Positions 26,081 through 34,737 of a DNA stretch of 64,000 bases are shown piece by piece. The stretch is taken from positions 1-64,000 of the forward strand of contig DATJSJ010000199.1 in the NCBI GenBank assembly GCA_035504175.1, in the 5' to 3' direction. Within the stretch, counting starts at the first letter, position 1, and every line of letters starts with the position of its first letter. Under the pieces are notes generated by a model that saw nothing but the letters and a program-made list of their open reading frames with translations, ran no database searches and was not told where the DNA came from. The position numbers and the translations under genes were made by a program. The DNA is from DATJSJ01 sp035504175 (GTDB taxonomy: Bacteria > Pseudomonadota > Alphaproteobacteria > Acetobacterales > Acetobacteraceae).

Positions 26081-27336
26081 GCGCGCACCCGCTCGCCGCG
26101 CTCGGGCGCGGCCGGGGACTGACCTCGGTCTGCTCGGCGCATCCACTGGTGATCGAGGCGGCGCTGACCGAAGCGAAGGCTGCGAGTGCCCCGGCGCTGA
26201 TCGAGGCGACCTGCAACCAGGTCAACCAGGAGGGCGGCTACACCGGCCTGACGCCGGCCGCCTTCCGCGACCAGGTGCTGGCGATCGCCGACCGGGTCGG
26301 GCTGCCGCGATCGCAGGTGATCCTGGGCGGCGACCATCTCGGCCCCAATCCCTGGCGCGCCCTGCCGGCCGAGGCGGCGCTGGGCCGCGCCGAGGCGATG
26401 GTCGCCGCCTACGCCGAAGCCGGGTTCGAGAAGATCCACCTCGATTGCAGCATGGGCTGCGCCGGCGAGCCGACCGCATTGCCGGACGCGGTCACCGCCG
26501 CACGCGCGGCGCGGCTCGCCCGCGTCGCAGAGGCGGCGGCGGGCGCGGCCGGGACCGCGCCGCGCTACATCATCGGCACCGAGGTACCGACGCCCGGCGG
26601 TGCGACGGAGGCGATCGAGGAACTGGAGGTGACGCGGCCGGAGGCGGCGCTGGCGACCCATGAGGTGCATCGCCGCGCCTTCGCGGAGGCGGGGCTCGCC
26701 GCCGCCTTCGAGCGCGTGATCGCGCTGGTGGTGCAGCCCGGCGTCGAGTTCGGCCACGCCAACGTCGTGATCTACCGGCCCGAGCGGGCGGTGGCACTCG
26801 CCGCTTCCCTCGACCGCCTGCCCGGCCTGGTGTTCGAGGCGCATTCCACCGACTACCAGCCGCAAGCGGCGCTGGCGGCGCTGGTGCGCGACGGCTTCGC
26901 GATCCTCAAGGTCGGGCCGGGCCTGACCTTCGCGCTGCGCGAGGCCCTGTACGGGCTCGACGCGATCGCGGCAGCGCTCGATCCCGACTGGCACGAACAC
27001 TCGCTGGTCGCGGCGATGGAGCGGGTGATGCTGGCCGATCCGCGGCATTGGCGATCACACTACCACGGCGACGCAGGCGAGCAGCGCGTGCTGCGGCATT
27101 TCAGCTACAGCGACCGCATCCGCTACTACTGGCCGGCCGAGGCGGCGCAGGCCGCGGTGGCGCGGCTGCTCGCGCATCTTGCTTCGCGGCCGATCCCGGA
27201 GACGCTGATCAGCCAGTATCTGCCGACGCTTTACCCGCGCGTGCTGGAGGGCGCGGTGCCGCCGCAGCCTGAGGCCCTGCTGCACGCGGCGGTGCGCGAC
27301 GTGCTGGCGGTCTACGCGGCGGCCAGCGGCGCCTGA
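26077..27336 (+). CDS. GatZ/KbaZ family protein (probable D-tagatose-6-phosphate 4-epimerase)
   Basis: A 419-residue TIM-barrel protein of the GatZ/KbaZ family. Family blocks include TSVCSAHPLVIEAAL, LIEATCNQVNQEGGYTGLTP, LGGDHLGPNPW, EKIHLDCSMGC, TEVPTPGG and LKVGPGLTFALREALYGLD. In enteric bacteria GatZ is a helper of the GatY aldolase. No GatY partner is present, and the coupled sugar kinase suggests instead an epimerase giving fructose-6-phosphate. The start is GTG inside the kinase stop (GTGA). A 186-bp piece of this gene (27007-27192) is duplicated at 29560-29745. Confidence 0.87.
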   Translation: MSAHPLAALGRGRGLTSVCSAHPLVIEAALTEAKAASAPALIEATCNQVNQEGGYTGLTPAAFRDQVLAIADRVGLPRSQVILGGDHLGPNPWRALPAEAALGRAEAMVAAYAEAGFEKIHLDCSMGCAGEPTALPDAVTAARAARLARVAEAAAGAAGTAPRYIIGTEVPTPGGATEAIEELEVTRPEAALATHEVHRRAFAEAGLAAAFERVIALVVQPGVEFGHANVVIYRPERAVALAASLDRLPGLVFEAHSTDYQPQAALAALVRDGFAILKVGPGLTFALREALYGLDAIAAALDPDWHEHSLVAAMERVMLADPRHWRSHYHGDAGEQRVLRHFSYSDRIRYYWPAEAAQAAVARLLAHLASRPIPETLISQYLPTLYPRVLEGAVPPQPEALLHAAVRDVLAVYAAASGA

Positions 27337-27537
27337 CAACACCGCGGGCGCTGCCGTGTTCGTGGCCAGGCCCTCCGCCGCCCGCATGTTCCCCCGCGCA
27401 TGCCCGGGTTTTCACCCGTTCTGGTGATGACGGTTCGCGCCGGCTGCGCTCGGCTCCGCCGCGCACCCGCCGCACCTCGCCCGCATCGGGCGGCCCGCAA
27501 GAAAGCGGGGAGCGGCGGCGCGACAGGAGGACACAAC

Positions 27538-28020
27538 ATGCGAACGGCAATCATCCTTGCAGCGATCGGGACGGCCAGCGTCTCCGCCCTGACCGCGTCC
27601 GGCGCGCTGGCGGCCGATGCCGTACGATCCGGCCATGCCGAATTCGACGCCTACGTCACCGAGCGCATCGTCAGCACCGTCGATGGCGGAGTCGCGAAGG
27701 CGATGATCCTCGACGCCGACGGCTTCGACCGTGTGGTCAAGGGCAAGGCGCCGTTCGATCTGCTGACCTTCCGCTGCGTCTCCCACGCCCGGCTGGCGGG
27801 CGATCAGTTCGACGATGCCGGCAGTTGCGCCAAGACCGACAAGGATGGCGATCGCATCTTCTACACCTGGGACAGCAATGGCTGGGCGTTCACCGGTGGC
27901 ACCGGCAAGTTCAAGGGCCTGACCGGCAAGGGCGTGTTCACGACCAGCTACTATCACGACAGCGGCGCGCGCGGCTTCGAGCTGATCGCCCATCACGTCG
28001 GCGACTGGCAGATCCGCTAG
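27538..28020 (+). CDS. Secreted protein of unknown function
   Basis: 160 residues with a signal peptide at about 1-24 (MRTAIILAAIGTASVSALTA, then LAAD). The mature part is compact and polar, with a single cysteine pair (FRCVS and GSCAK). Glycine- and aromatic-rich strands follow: DRIFYTWDSNGWAFTGGTGKF, GLTGKGVFTTSYYHD and HHVGDWQIR. This looks like a small beta-barrel or lipocalin-like fold, but I do not recognise the family. AGGAGG at 27525-27530 supports the ATG at 27538. The 201 bases upstream carry no gene that I can support. Confidence 0.75.
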   Translation: MRTAIILAAIGTASVSALTASGALAADAVRSGHAEFDAYVTERIVSTVDGGVAKAMILDADGFDRVVKGKAPFDLLTFRCVSHARLAGDQFDDAGSCAKTDKDGDRIFYTWDSNGWAFTGGTGKFKGLTGKGVFTTSYYHDSGARGFELIAHHVGDWQIR

Positions 28021-28110
28021 GGCCGCCGGATGGCGGCCGGCGCGCCGACCACGCCACGGTCGCCGGCGGCGCGATCATCGCGGCGTCAATGCTGATCCAA
28101 GGCCACCCGA

Positions 28111-29346
28111 TCAGCGAAGCGGCGGGAGCGGCTGCGGCAGCGCCGCCAGCAGCCGCTCCAGATCACGCAGATTGGTCGCACCAGTCTTGCCGAGGATCGC
28201 GCGCACCTGGCTTCGCACGGTCTCAATTCCGACGCCGCGCGCCGCCGCCACCGCCTGGACGCGCAGGCCACCGGCAAGCGTCGCGGCGATGTCGGCCTCG
28301 GCCGGGGTCAGGCCAAACAGGTCGGCGAGCACGCCCGGCGCCGGTCGCGCCGGCGCGGGGTCCCGGATCAGCAGCAGCGCGGCGGGCGGCGACAGTCGGC
28401 CGCGCCGGATCGCGCCGCCCGCGGCGGCGGCCCGGCCGTGCAGCGGCGTGGCCAGGGCGCAGAGCGCCGGCGCCGCCCGACCGGCGGCGCGGCCAAGCCG
28501 GAGCCCCACCGTCTCGCCCTGCATGGCCGCCCGGCGCACCAGCGCGGCAAGGGCCGCGCCGTCTGCGGCCCGTGCGGCCACCAGTTGCAGCGGCGCGTCC
28601 GGCGGCGGCCCGCTGCGCACCAGCCGCACCCCGTCCCCGGCGGCGGCGAGCCGGGCGGCCGCCTCATTGGCGTAGCCGAGGTGCCGCGACGCGTTCAGGA
28701 CGAAGGCGGCCAGCGGCATCGCATCCAGCGCCGCCAGCCCCTTGCCGACGTCGCGCAGATGCCGGTGCAGCCGCAAGGCACCCCGCAGATGCGGCAGCAG
28801 CGCCGTCAGCAGGCGGCGTTCGGCGTCCGAGAACGGTCGGCCTGCCCGCGGGCGGTGCAGCCCGAGCGGCGCCACCATGGTGCCGCCGCCGAGCGGCATG
28901 ATCACGCCCACCGCGTGATAAAGGCCGATGCCGCGCGCGTAGTCACGATAGAACGCGCTCTCGGCGTAGTCGGCCAGCGGCACGAGATCCTGCCCGAAGC
29001 AGGCACCCGGCGCGACGCGGACGCCGCCCCCCGCCGGCGGGGCACACGCCGCCACCCAGGGATCGAAGGCGTGGAAATGCTCGACATAGGGGGCGACGGC
29101 GGCGTCGGGAATGGCCGATCGAAACAGGGTCTCGACCCGGCCGGCCCGGGGGTCGCCGATCCAGAGCGTCGCGGTGTCGGCATCGATAGCGCGCCGCAAC
29201 CGGTCGCCGGCATCGTCCCATGACGCCTCGCCCGCCGCGGCGTCGTGCAGCAGGCCCGCGAGATCGAGCAGGCGGTGCTCGCGGCTGCCGCGGTGATATA
29301 CCGCGACGCCGGCCGGGCCGGCCGGTCCCGTGTCGGCGAAGCTCAT
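28111..29346 (-). CDS. LuxR-type transcriptional regulator
   Basis: About 411 residues. The last 65 form a LuxR/GerE helix-turn-helix: LTPAEADIAATLAGGLRVQA, VAAARGVGIETVRSQVRAIL and KTGATNLRDLERLLAAL. The N-terminal 200 residues are a GAF/PAS-like sensory region (TATLWIGDP, FHAFDPWVAACAP, FYRDYARGIGLYHAVGVIM); the middle is alanine-rich. No phosphoacceptor receiver is seen. ATG 29346 or 29355 is likely; an open frame runs further upstream without support. It lies between the kinase/GatZ pair and the ribose-type transporter and may control one or both; that is inference from position only. Confidence 0.82.
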   Translation of the reverse strand: MSFADTGPAGPAGVAVYHRGSREHRLLDLAGLLHDAAAGEASWDDAGDRLRRAIDADTATLWIGDPRAGRVETLFRSAIPDAAVAPYVEHFHAFDPWVAACAPPAGGGVRVAPGACFGQDLVPLADYAESAFYRDYARGIGLYHAVGVIMPLGGGTMVAPLGLHRPRAGRPFSDAERRLLTALLPHLRGALRLHRHLRDVGKGLAALDAMPLAAFVLNASRHLGYANEAAARLAAAGDGVRLVRSGPPPDAPLQLVAARAADGAALAALVRRAAMQGETVGLRLGRAAGRAAPALCALATPLHGRAAAAGGAIRRGRLSPPAALLLIRDPAPARPAPGVLADLFGLTPAEADIAATLAGGLRVQAVAAARGVGIETVRSQVRAILGKTGATNLRDLERLLAALPQPLPPLR

Positions 29347-29559
29347 CCCCCGCATCCCCGATGGCCGGAGCGACGATAGGCGATATCGGTGCGGAATAGC
29401 AACGGATTCGCCGGCGATGGTGCGCCCGACTGCGCCTGTCCCTGCCAGGATCCGTTCAAGGCGACGCCCGCCCCGTGATCCGACCGCAGACATCCGCGAG
29501 ACTGAGGCGTGATGGGCATCCGCCTGGGATCATTGCCCGGCGGCACGCCGAGTGGGTCG
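29347..29559. other. Intergenic region between luxR-type gene and gatZ remnant
   Basis: No gene is supported here. The segment should contain the promoter of the regulator (minus strand). An ATGGGCATCC-type opening near 29509 leads into the duplicated gatZ fragment but has no coding support of its own. Confidence 0.3.
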
Positions 29560-29745
29560 GTCGCGGCGATGGAGCAGGTGATGCTGACCGATCCGCGGCA
29601 CTGGCGATCGCACTACCACGGCGACGCGGCCGAGCAGCGCGTGCTGCGGCATTTCAGCTACAGCGGCCGCATCCGCCACTACTGGCCGGTCGAGGCGGCG
29701 CAGGCGGCGGTGGCGCGGCTGCTCGCGCATCTTGCTTCGCGGCCG
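29560..29745 (+). pseudogene. Duplicated internal fragment of the gatZ-like gene
   Basis: This 186-bp stretch aligns without gaps to 27007-27192 inside the gatZ-like gene; I count ten mismatches (about 95% identity). It encodes the same internal peptide (VAAMEQVMLTDPRHWRSHYH, RVLRHFSYSGRIRHYWPVEA) but has neither the beginning nor the end of the protein. Similarity stops abruptly at both edges. The reading frame continues into the antisense of the permease gene and is not a functional gene. The high identity implies a recent duplication, or conversion between copies. Confidence 0.88.
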
Positions 29746-29826
29746 GGCGCGGTAGCGCAGACTGATCCGGCGCGCGACGATCCCGACGCCAGCGCGTGCG
29801 GCTTTCGCGCCGAACGCGCCGCGCGC

Positions 29827-30852
29827 TCACAGCCGCCGCCGTCCCTTGACGAAGCGGTCGAAGGCGACGGCGAGCACGATGATCACCCCGATGATGATCT
29901 GCTGGATGTACGGCGAGACGTCCATCAGCACGAGGCCGTTGATCAGCACGCCGATGAGCATGGCGCCAACCACGGTGCCGGCGATGCTGCCGATGCCGCC
30001 GAACAGGCTGGTGCCGCCGATCACGACGGAGGCGATCACCGTCAGCTCGTAGCCGATGCCGGCCACCGCCTCGGAGGAATTGAGCCGCGACGACAGCACG
30101 AACCCGGCCAGGCCCGCGAACAGGCCGACGATGACGTAGACGCTGAGCGTCAGTGCCCTGACCGGCAGGCCGGACAGCCGGGCCGCCTCCGGGTTGCCGC
30201 CCACCGCATAGACGTGCCGTCCGTAGCGCGTGTGCCGCAGCACGACGTGGCAGAACGCGGCACAGCCGAGGAACAGGATCACCGGCACCGGGACCGGGCC
30301 GATCTTCCCCTGACCCCAGAACCGGTAGGCGGCATCGAAGCCGCTGATCGGACCGCCGCCCGAGAACAGCAACGCCGCGCCGCGGAAAGCGGAAAGCCCG
30401 CCCAGCGTCACCACGAAGGGCGGCACGTCGAGCGTGGTGATCGCCAGTCCCTGCAGCAGCCCGGCACCGAGCCCGATCGCAACCGCGGCGAGTGCCGCGA
30501 TCGCGGGTCCGTAGCCGACCGCCTGCGACGCGTCGAGCGACAGGCTGTTCGCGGCACTCCCCTTGGCCAGTGCCGCCGCGACCAGCCCGGCGAAGGCCAG
30601 CACCGATCCCACGGAAAGGTCGATGCCGCCGGTCAGAATGACGAAGGTCATGCCGAGCGCGATCAGGCCGGTGATCGAGATCTGGCGCATGACGTTGAAC
30701 AGGTTGAGCTCGGAGAGGAAGCGCGGCTCGGCGATCGCGAAGAAGGCCATCAGCGCGAGCAGAAACACGAGCGGCGCCAGCCGGCCGAGCAGCGCCACCG
30801 GATCGACCCCGCGCCGCAGCGGCGGTGACTCAGCGACCGTCTGCTCGGACAT
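29827..30852 (-). CDS. Ribose-type sugar ABC transporter permease
   Basis: A 341-residue permease of the RbsC/XylH class with eight to ten hydrophobic segments. Family blocks are GMTFVILTGGIDLSVGSVLA, VPPFVVTLGGLSAFRG, VYAVGGNPEAARLSGLPV, SSRLNSSEAVAGIGYELTVI and ASVVIGGTSLFGGIGSIAGT. ATG 30852 (MSEQTVAESP) is chosen; an open frame extends upstream. It is the last gene of a minus-strand operon whose order is binding protein, ATPase, permease. The sugar is unknown, but the nearby kinase and epimerase suggest a hexulose or hexitol. Confidence 0.91.
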   Translation of the reverse strand: MSEQTVAESPPLRRGVDPVALLGRLAPLVFLLALMAFFAIAEPRFLSELNLFNVMRQISITGLIALGMTFVILTGGIDLSVGSVLAFAGLVAAALAKGSAANSLSLDASQAVGYGPAIAALAAVAIGLGAGLLQGLAITTLDVPPFVVTLGGLSAFRGAALLFSGGGPISGFDAAYRFWGQGKIGPVPVPVILFLGCAAFCHVVLRHTRYGRHVYAVGGNPEAARLSGLPVRALTLSVYVIVGLFAGLAGFVLSSRLNSSEAVAGIGYELTVIASVVIGGTSLFGGIGSIAGTVVGAMLIGVLINGLVLMDVSPYIQQIIIGVIIVLAVAFDRFVKGRRRL

Positions 30853-30957
30853 CCAGCTTGCTCCGGTGCGCCGCCGGCCCGGGCGGTCGGCAGGGTGGGG
30901 CGCCATCGCGGCGGGCGCGGCCGGCGCGCCCGCGCCAGGGTCCGTTCGTCCGGCTGG

Positions 30958-32505
30958 TCATGCCGCGCGCGCCTGGTCCAGCGCCATCAGCGCGAGCAGG
31001 CCCGGCTGCGTTGCCTCGGCGGCAGGCAGCGCGCCGGTGACGCGGCCCTCGCGCATCGTCACGATCCGGTCACTGACCGCCAGGATCTCGTTCAGCTCGG
31101 ACGAGATGACGAGGATGGCGATGCCGCTTGCCGCCATCTCGTGCAGCAGCTCGTGCACGTCGGCCTTGGCGGCGATGTCGACGCCGCGGGTCGGCTCGTC
31201 CACGATCAGCACGCGCGGCTGCAGCGCCAGCCAACGGGCCAGCACGATTTTCTGCTGGTTGCCGCCGGAGAGATCGCGCACGCCCTGCGACCCGTCGCGC
31301 ATGCGGATGCGCAGGCTGCGGCGGAACCGGTCGAGCTCCCGCGCCTCGGCCCGCTCGGAGACGAAGACGCCGAGCCGGAGGAAGCGCGCGAGCGCGGCGA
31401 TCGAAAAATTCGTCCGCACCGCCTGCGAGAGGAACAGCGCCTGCTGCTTGCGATCCTCCGGCACCAGGCCGATGCCGGCCCGGATCGCCTGGCGCGGCGA
31501 GCGGATCGAGACCGGCCCGCCGTCGATCTCGATCCGACCGGCCAGCACCGGGTCGGCGCCGAAGATCGCCCGGGCCAGCTCCGTGCGCCCGGCGCCGACC
31601 AGGCCGGCGAGGCCCACGATCTCGCCCTGCCGCACCTCGAGATCGAGAGGCGGCGGCGGCGCGGCACGCTGGCCGCGGGCGCGGCGGACCAGCCCGCGCA
31701 CGGCAAGCCGCACCGGCCCGGTCACGCGTCGCCCGGCCGGCCGGCGGTACAGCGATTCGCCGGTGCGCCCGACCATCAGGCGGATCATGTCGTCGACGCC
31801 GGTATCGCGCACATCGCGCGTGCCGACGCCGCGCCCGTCGCGCAGGACGGTGACGCGGTCGCAGATCTCACGTGCCTCCTCGAGCCGGTGGGTGACGAAG
31901 ATGACGGAGACGCCGTGCGCGCGCAGGTCCGCCATGATGCGCAGCAGCCGCCGCACCTCCGGCTCGGAGAGGGCCGCCGTCGGCTCGTCCATCACGATCA
32001 GCCGGCTCTCCATCGAGAGCGCCCGGGCGATCTCCACCATCTGCTGCTCGGCGACGGAAAGCTCGGCGACGCGGCGCGCCGGGTCGAGCGGCAGGCCGAT
32101 GCGGCCGATCGCCGCGGCCGCCTCGCGCCGCATCGCCGGCCAATCAATCAGGGGTCCGCGCCGCCGTTCGCGCCCGATCAGCACGTTCTCCGCGATGCTG
32201 AGCTGCGGCACGAGGTTGTATTCCTGGTAGATGGTCACGATCCCGAGCCGCTGGGCCGCGAGCGGCGAGGCGAGCGTGACCGCCTTGCCCTGCCACTCGA
32301 TCCGCCCGGCATCGGGTGCCTGCGCCCCGGCCACGATCTTGAGCAGCGTCGACTTCCCGGCGCCGTTTTCGCCCAGCAGCCCGTGCACCTCGCCGGCACG
32401 GATCTCCATCGACACGTCGTCCAGCGCGACGACGCCGGGGAAGCGTCGGCCGATACCGGAGAGGCGCAGCAGCGGCGAGGCACCCGCCGACCCCGTCACC
32501 GCCAC
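30958..32505 (-). CDS. Ribose-type sugar ABC transporter ATPase (two-domain)
   Basis: A 515-residue fused ATPase of the RbsA/MglA class. Domain 1 has Walker A GENGAGKS, signature LSVAEQQMVEIARALS and Walker B LIVMDEPTAAL. Domain 2 has a degenerate P-loop GLVGAGRTEL, signature LSGGNQQKIVLARWL and Walker B LIVDEPTRGVDI, the usual asymmetric arrangement. The start is a GTG at 32505. It begins 25 bases after the binding-protein stop. Confidence 0.92.
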   Translation of the reverse strand: MAVTGSAGASPLLRLSGIGRRFPGVVALDDVSMEIRAGEVHGLLGENGAGKSTLLKIVAGAQAPDAGRIEWQGKAVTLASPLAAQRLGIVTIYQEYNLVPQLSIAENVLIGRERRRGPLIDWPAMRREAAAAIGRIGLPLDPARRVAELSVAEQQMVEIARALSMESRLIVMDEPTAALSEPEVRRLLRIMADLRAHGVSVIFVTHRLEEAREICDRVTVLRDGRGVGTRDVRDTGVDDMIRLMVGRTGESLYRRPAGRRVTGPVRLAVRGLVRRARGQRAAPPPPLDLEVRQGEIVGLAGLVGAGRTELARAIFGADPVLAGRIEIDGGPVSIRSPRQAIRAGIGLVPEDRKQQALFLSQAVRTNFSIAALARFLRLGVFVSERAEARELDRFRRSLRIRMRDGSQGVRDLSGGNQQKIVLARWLALQPRVLIVDEPTRGVDIAAKADVHELLHEMAASGIAILVISSELNEILAVSDRIVTMREGRVTGALPAAEATQPGLLALMALDQARAA

Positions 32506-32530
32506 GCCTGCCCCGGCCGCCGCGCGCGGC

Positions 32531-33493
32531 TCAGGTCATCTCCGAGATCCGCTCGGCCCGGTTCAGATTGTCCTTCGTGATCACGATCGGCGTGATCAGG
32601 ACGAGCTTGTTCTCCGGCTGCTTGCCGTCGCGGGCGAAGGCGACGGCGATGTCCATGGCGATGCGGCTCTGCTGGCCGGGGAACTGCTCGACCGTGCCCG
32701 CCAGGCTGCCGTCCTTCACCCGCGCCAGGGCCTCGGGCAGCGCGTCGAAGCCGTAGATCTTGATGCCCTTGAGGTTGCGCGCGCGGACCGCCTCCAGCGC
32801 CCCGAGCGCCATGTCGTCATTGGCGCAAACGATGATGTCAGGCGGCTTGGCCAGGCCGGCGAGGCCGGACTCGGTCACCGACAATGCCTGGTCGCGGGCG
32901 AAATTCGCCGTCTGCTGGAAGATGATCTCGAACTTGTCCTTGTGCGCATCGAGGACGGAATGCAGGCCCTTGTTGCGGTCGATCGCCGGACCGGCGCCGG
33001 GCTGGCCCTGGAGATGGAACACGCGCCCGCCGTTCGGGAAATCCGCGACGATCTGCACGCCCTGCGCCTCGCCGCCCTTCACGTTGTCGGCGCCGACATG
33101 GGCGAGCACGCCCGGCACCCCGTTGATCCGCCGGTCGATCGTCACCACCGGCACTTTCGCGTCCACGGCCTCCTGCACCGCCGGCGCCAGCGAGCTCACG
33201 TCCAGCGGGCTGATGACGATGGCGTCGACCTTCTGCGTGATCGCGGCCTCGACGTCGCCGGTCTGCTTCGTCGCGCTGTTCTGCCCGTCCTGCTCGACCA
33301 GCTTGATGCTGCCGAGCTTGTCCGCCTCGGCCCGGAGCTGCTTCTGCATGTGAACGAAGAACGGAAAAGACAGGCTGGGCAGCGAGGTCAGGATGACCAG
33401 CGACTTGCCCTGTGCGCCCGCGGGCCTGAGCGGCCGGAATGTCGCCAGCGCGGCGGCCAATGCCGACCCGGTGAGCAGCGTTCGACGCAGCAT
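32531..33493 (-). CDS. Ribose-type sugar ABC transporter, periplasmic binding protein
   Basis: A 320-residue binding protein of the RbsB/LacI-like fold. The signal peptide is at about residues 1-28 (MLRRTLLTGSALAAALATF, then AGAQ). Family motifs include LPSLSFPFFVHMQKQLRAEA, DAIVISPLDVSSLAPAVQEA, VPVVTIDRRINGV, GADNVKGGEAQG and PDIIVCANDDMALGALEAV. ATG 33493 follows GGGGGAAACGAG. It leads the operon with the ATPase and permease genes downstream. The 164 bases upstream separate it from a divergent OCD-family gene. Confidence 0.92.
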   Translation of the reverse strand: MLRRTLLTGSALAAALATFRPLRPAGAQGKSLVILTSLPSLSFPFFVHMQKQLRAEADKLGSIKLVEQDGQNSATKQTGDVEAAITQKVDAIVISPLDVSSLAPAVQEAVDAKVPVVTIDRRINGVPGVLAHVGADNVKGGEAQGVQIVADFPNGGRVFHLQGQPGAGPAIDRNKGLHSVLDAHKDKFEIIFQQTANFARDQALSVTESGLAGLAKPPDIIVCANDDMALGALEAVRARNLKGIKIYGFDALPEALARVKDGSLAGTVEQFPGQQSRIAMDIAVAFARDGKQPENKLVLITPIVITKDNLNRAERISEMT

Positions 33494-33657
33494 GCTCGTT
33501 TCCCCCAAAGAAACGGATTGTTGTGAGCGGTCTCGTTTTGCCTGCGGACCATCACGGGCGCACTACGGCTGCCCGGCGGGATCCGCCGCGCGCAAGGCTA
33601 ACGCCCCGGCCGGTTTGCGCGCAATATCGCCCGCGACGCGCAAAGGGAGCTCGTGCC

Positions 33658-34614
33658 ATGCGCTTCGCGGATGCACAAACCGTCCACCATCTGCTCGACT
33701 ACCGCAGCCTGGTCGATGCGCTGCGGATGGCGCATCACGGCAGCCGGCCGCGGATCGAGCGGCTGCAGATGCAGGATCCGGCCGGCGGCGCCGACCAGTT
33801 CCTCGCCCTCGCCGCCTGGGCCGGCGGCGAGGCGATCGCGGTCAAGCTGGTCGGCGTCTTCCCCGGCAATGCCGGACGCGACCCGCCGCAGCCCTCGGTG
33901 CAGGGGACGGTCGTGCTGTTCGACGGCACCACCGGCGCGGCGCGGCTCGCCGCCGACGGCGCGGCGATGACCGAGCGCAAAACCGCCGCCGATTCGGCCC
34001 TCGGCATGGAATTGCTGTCGCGCCAGGACGCCGCCACGCTGCTGGTGGTCGGCGCCGGGGCGCTGGCGCCGCACATGATCCTGGCGGCGATCAGCGTGCG
34101 GCCCTCGCTGCGCCGCGTGCTGGTGTGGAACCGCACCCCGGCGCGGGCCGAGGCGCTGGCGGCGCACACCGCGCTCGCCGGCATCGAGGTTTCGGTGGCG
34201 CGCGAGCTCGATGCGGCGGTGGCCCGGGCCGACATCATCACCTGCGTCACCATGGCGACGGCGCCGCTGATCCGCGGCACGCTGCTGCGGCCGGGCAGCC
34301 ATGTCGATCTGACCGGCAGCTACCTGCCGTCGATGCGCGAGGCCGATGACGAGGTGATGCGGCGCGGACGCATCTATGTCGACGACCGCGCCGCACTCGA
34401 ACATGCCGGCGACCTGACCCAGCCGCTCGCCGCCGGGGTGATCGCGCCGGCGCAGGTTGTGGGCGATCTCTGGCAGCTCTGCACCGGGGCGGTGCCCGGC
34501 CGGCACCGCGCCGACGAGATCACCGTCTACAAGAACATCGGCGGCGCGCATCTCGACCTGTTCACCAGCGAGTTCCTGCTCGGCCGGCTGGAGCCGCCGC
34601 CGGAAGCCGGCTGA
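33658..34614 (+). CDS. Ornithine cyclodeaminase/mu-crystallin family protein
   Basis: A 318-residue NAD(P)-dependent enzyme of the OCD/mu-crystallin family. Residues 1-100 form the dimerisation and substrate platform (AIAVKLVGVFPGNA, GTVVLFDGTTGAARLAADGA, MTERKTAADSALG). LLVVGAGALAPHMILAAISV at about 125-150 is the Rossmann motif, and DLTGSYLPSMREADDEVM and GDLWQLCTG complete the fold. Members include ornithine cyclodeaminase, alanine dehydrogenase and pyrroline-2-carboxylate reductase. The conserved catalytic Asp of true ornithine cyclodeaminases cannot be judged by eye, so an imino-acid reductase is equally likely. GGGAG precedes the ATG. Confidence 0.86.
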   Translation: MRFADAQTVHHLLDYRSLVDALRMAHHGSRPRIERLQMQDPAGGADQFLALAAWAGGEAIAVKLVGVFPGNAGRDPPQPSVQGTVVLFDGTTGAARLAADGAAMTERKTAADSALGMELLSRQDAATLLVVGAGALAPHMILAAISVRPSLRRVLVWNRTPARAEALAAHTALAGIEVSVARELDAAVARADIITCVTMATAPLIRGTLLRPGSHVDLTGSYLPSMREADDEVMRRGRIYVDDRAALEHAGDLTQPLAAGVIAPAQVVGDLWQLCTGAVPGRHRADEITVYKNIGGAHLDLFTSEFLLGRLEPPPEAG

Positions 34615-34737
34615 CCCGCGCCGCCCCGGCGCCAGGGTCTGGCGGCGTCCGGGTCTGCCGGCGCGAGGCTCTACCAGCGACCCGGTCTGCTATGGTCGCG
34701 CGATGCGCCGCGACTCGCCGCCCTGGACCCTCGCCGG

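Noticed and set aside
29509..30828. Open frame starting with the gatZ fragment
   Set aside because: Only the first 186-bp portion is gatZ-derived; the rest is antisense to the permease gene.
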